From: Oscillospiraceae bacterium
Lineage (GTDB): Bacteria; Bacillota; Clostridia; Oscillospirales; Ruminococcaceae
DNA length: 5,532 nucleotides
Reading direction: 5' to 3'
Assembly (NCBI GenBank): GCA_900765125.1
Contig: CAAFQL010000342.1
Span: forward strand, 1-5,532
Both the position numbers and the translations under genes were made by a program. Shown here one piece after another: positions 4,854-5,532 of this stretch. Each line of letters opens with the position of its first letter. Position 1 is the stretch's first letter. The notes beneath the pieces are model-generated. The model saw only the letters and a program-made list of their open reading frames with translations, searched no databases and was not told the DNA's origin.

Positions 4854-5532
4854 ATGAGTGCGGAAAAGAAAAAAGTCAATTCCATACTTTCCTTTATCAT
4901 TGATGGCATCCTCTCTGGTTTCACCTTAGGTGTAGGCGGAATGGTGAGCCTTTCAAGTGACAATAAATATATTGGTGCATTTCTCTTTGCACTTGGTCTT
5001 TTTACTATTGTTCAGTTCAGATATGGACTTTTTACTGGCAAAGTAGGCTATATTCCGAATCGTGATCCTAAGTACGTTATAGAGGTTCTTTTTACACTTG
5101 TTTCTAATGCAGCAGGTACACTTCTTGCAGCAGTTCTTCTGAGACAGACAAGATTTTTTACATCATATGTCGGAGGAATGGACGTTACACTACAGGAACG
5201 TGTTTCTAATACTGTGGAAGCAAAGATACACGATAGTATACCAAGTATATTTATACTTTCGATATTCTGTGGAATGCTCATGTTTATAGCAGTGGAAGCA
5301 AATCGTCAATGTCGTGCAAAGGGCAATTTTGCAGGAGCGTTATTCGGAGTTGTCTTTCCAGTGGTAGTGTTCATTGTATGTGGATTCAATCACTGTGTTG
5401 CAGATATGTTCTACTATTTCTTCAGCGGTTGTCCTGATGTTTCTGACGGAGTAGTATACTTTATATTTGCAATAACAGGTAACGCTTTGGGAGGAATGTT
5501 TATACCTCTAATGAAAAAGCTTTCTAATCTTC
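4854..5532 (+). CDS. Formate/nitrite transporter (FNT) family channel, C-terminus cut by window edge
   Basis: FNT proteins are pentameric inner-membrane channels for formate, nitrite, hydrosulfide or similar monovalent anions. The open frame from the ATG at 4854 gives 226 codons with no stop before the right edge; family members are usually 250-290 residues, so only the C-terminal end is missing. Six hydrophobic segments are seen, near residues 10-33, 40-58, 70-93, 127-146, 155-178 and 196-216. The pore signatures are LFTG (59-62, omega-loop region with Thr61), GFNHCVADMFYY with the central His180 (FocA His209 equivalent), and TGNALGG with Asn210 in the last helix. The TM4 region reads FCGMLMFIAV where most family members have CN-x-x-V-C, so Gly140 replaces the usual Asn. 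The substrate cannot be told from sequence; formate is plausible in a fermenting anaerobe. It lies 15 bases after the aminopeptidase gene and is probably co-transcribed. Confidence 0.85.
   Translation, partial: MSAEKKKVNSILSFIIDGILSGFTLGVGGMVSLSSDNKYIGAFLFALGLFTIVQFRYGLFTGKVGYIPNRDPKYVIEVLFTLVSNAAGTLLAAVLLRQTRFFTSYVGGMDVTLQERVSNTVEAKIHDSIPSIFILSIFCGMLMFIAVEANRQCRAKGNFAGALFGVVFPVVVFIVCGFNHCVADMFYYFFSGCPDVSDGVVYFIFAITGNALGGMFIPLMKKLSNL

Noticed and set aside
1..5532. Search for a defence system, mobile element, CRISPR array or other undescribed multi-gene system
   Set aside because: Every plus-strand gene belongs to a recognised family in an ordinary operon, no repeats, transposase or integrase are seen, and base composition looks even across the genes.

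Overview
The window looks like chromosomal DNA from a low-G+C Bacillota, most likely a clostridial anaerobe of the Ruminococcus/Oscillospiraceae type. This rests on AT-rich intergenic DNA, strong AGGAGG-type ribosome binding sites, tight gene packing and the character of the proteins. The genus is inferred from protein style; no RNA marker gene is present.

Layout: The left edge (1-118, minus strand) carries the first 39 codons of a gene that resembles the N-terminus of an AMP-binding acyl-CoA synthetase-like enzyme. A divergent, very AT-rich intergenic region (119-487) follows. It holds one near-consensus sigma-A promoter for each direction: TTGACT-N17-TATAAT on the minus strand and TTGATT-N17-TATACT on the plus strand. 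The rest of the window is a run of six plus-strand genes with gaps of 25 bases or less or short overlaps, so it is probably one operon. They are a 63-65 aa DUF951-family protein with Cys/His metal-binding-like residues, prfA (release factor 1), a long-form Sua5/YwlC threonylcarbamoyl-AMP synthase, coaE (dephospho-CoA kinase), an M18 zinc aminopeptidase, and a formate/nitrite transporter (FNT) family membrane protein cut by the right edge.

How the genes work together: prfA and sua5 both serve translation (termination at UAA/UAG, and t6A37 formation on ANN-decoding tRNAs). coaE completes coenzyme A synthesis, the aminopeptidase recycles peptides, and the FNT channel probably moves a small monovalent anion such as formate. 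This is mostly a housekeeping operon held together by co-transcription and translational coupling. The coupling signs are an ATGA overlap between sua5 and coaE and a Shine-Dalgarno (SD) sequence that overlaps the coaE stop codon.

I see no mobile element, CRISPR array, RNA gene or defence system, and no convincing undescribed system. The points most worth a second look are the corrected starts of the first three operon genes, the paired divergent promoters with a palindrome on one -10 box, the absence of prmC from the prfA-sua5 junction, and a divergent FNT protein that lacks the usual Asn in its TM4 region.
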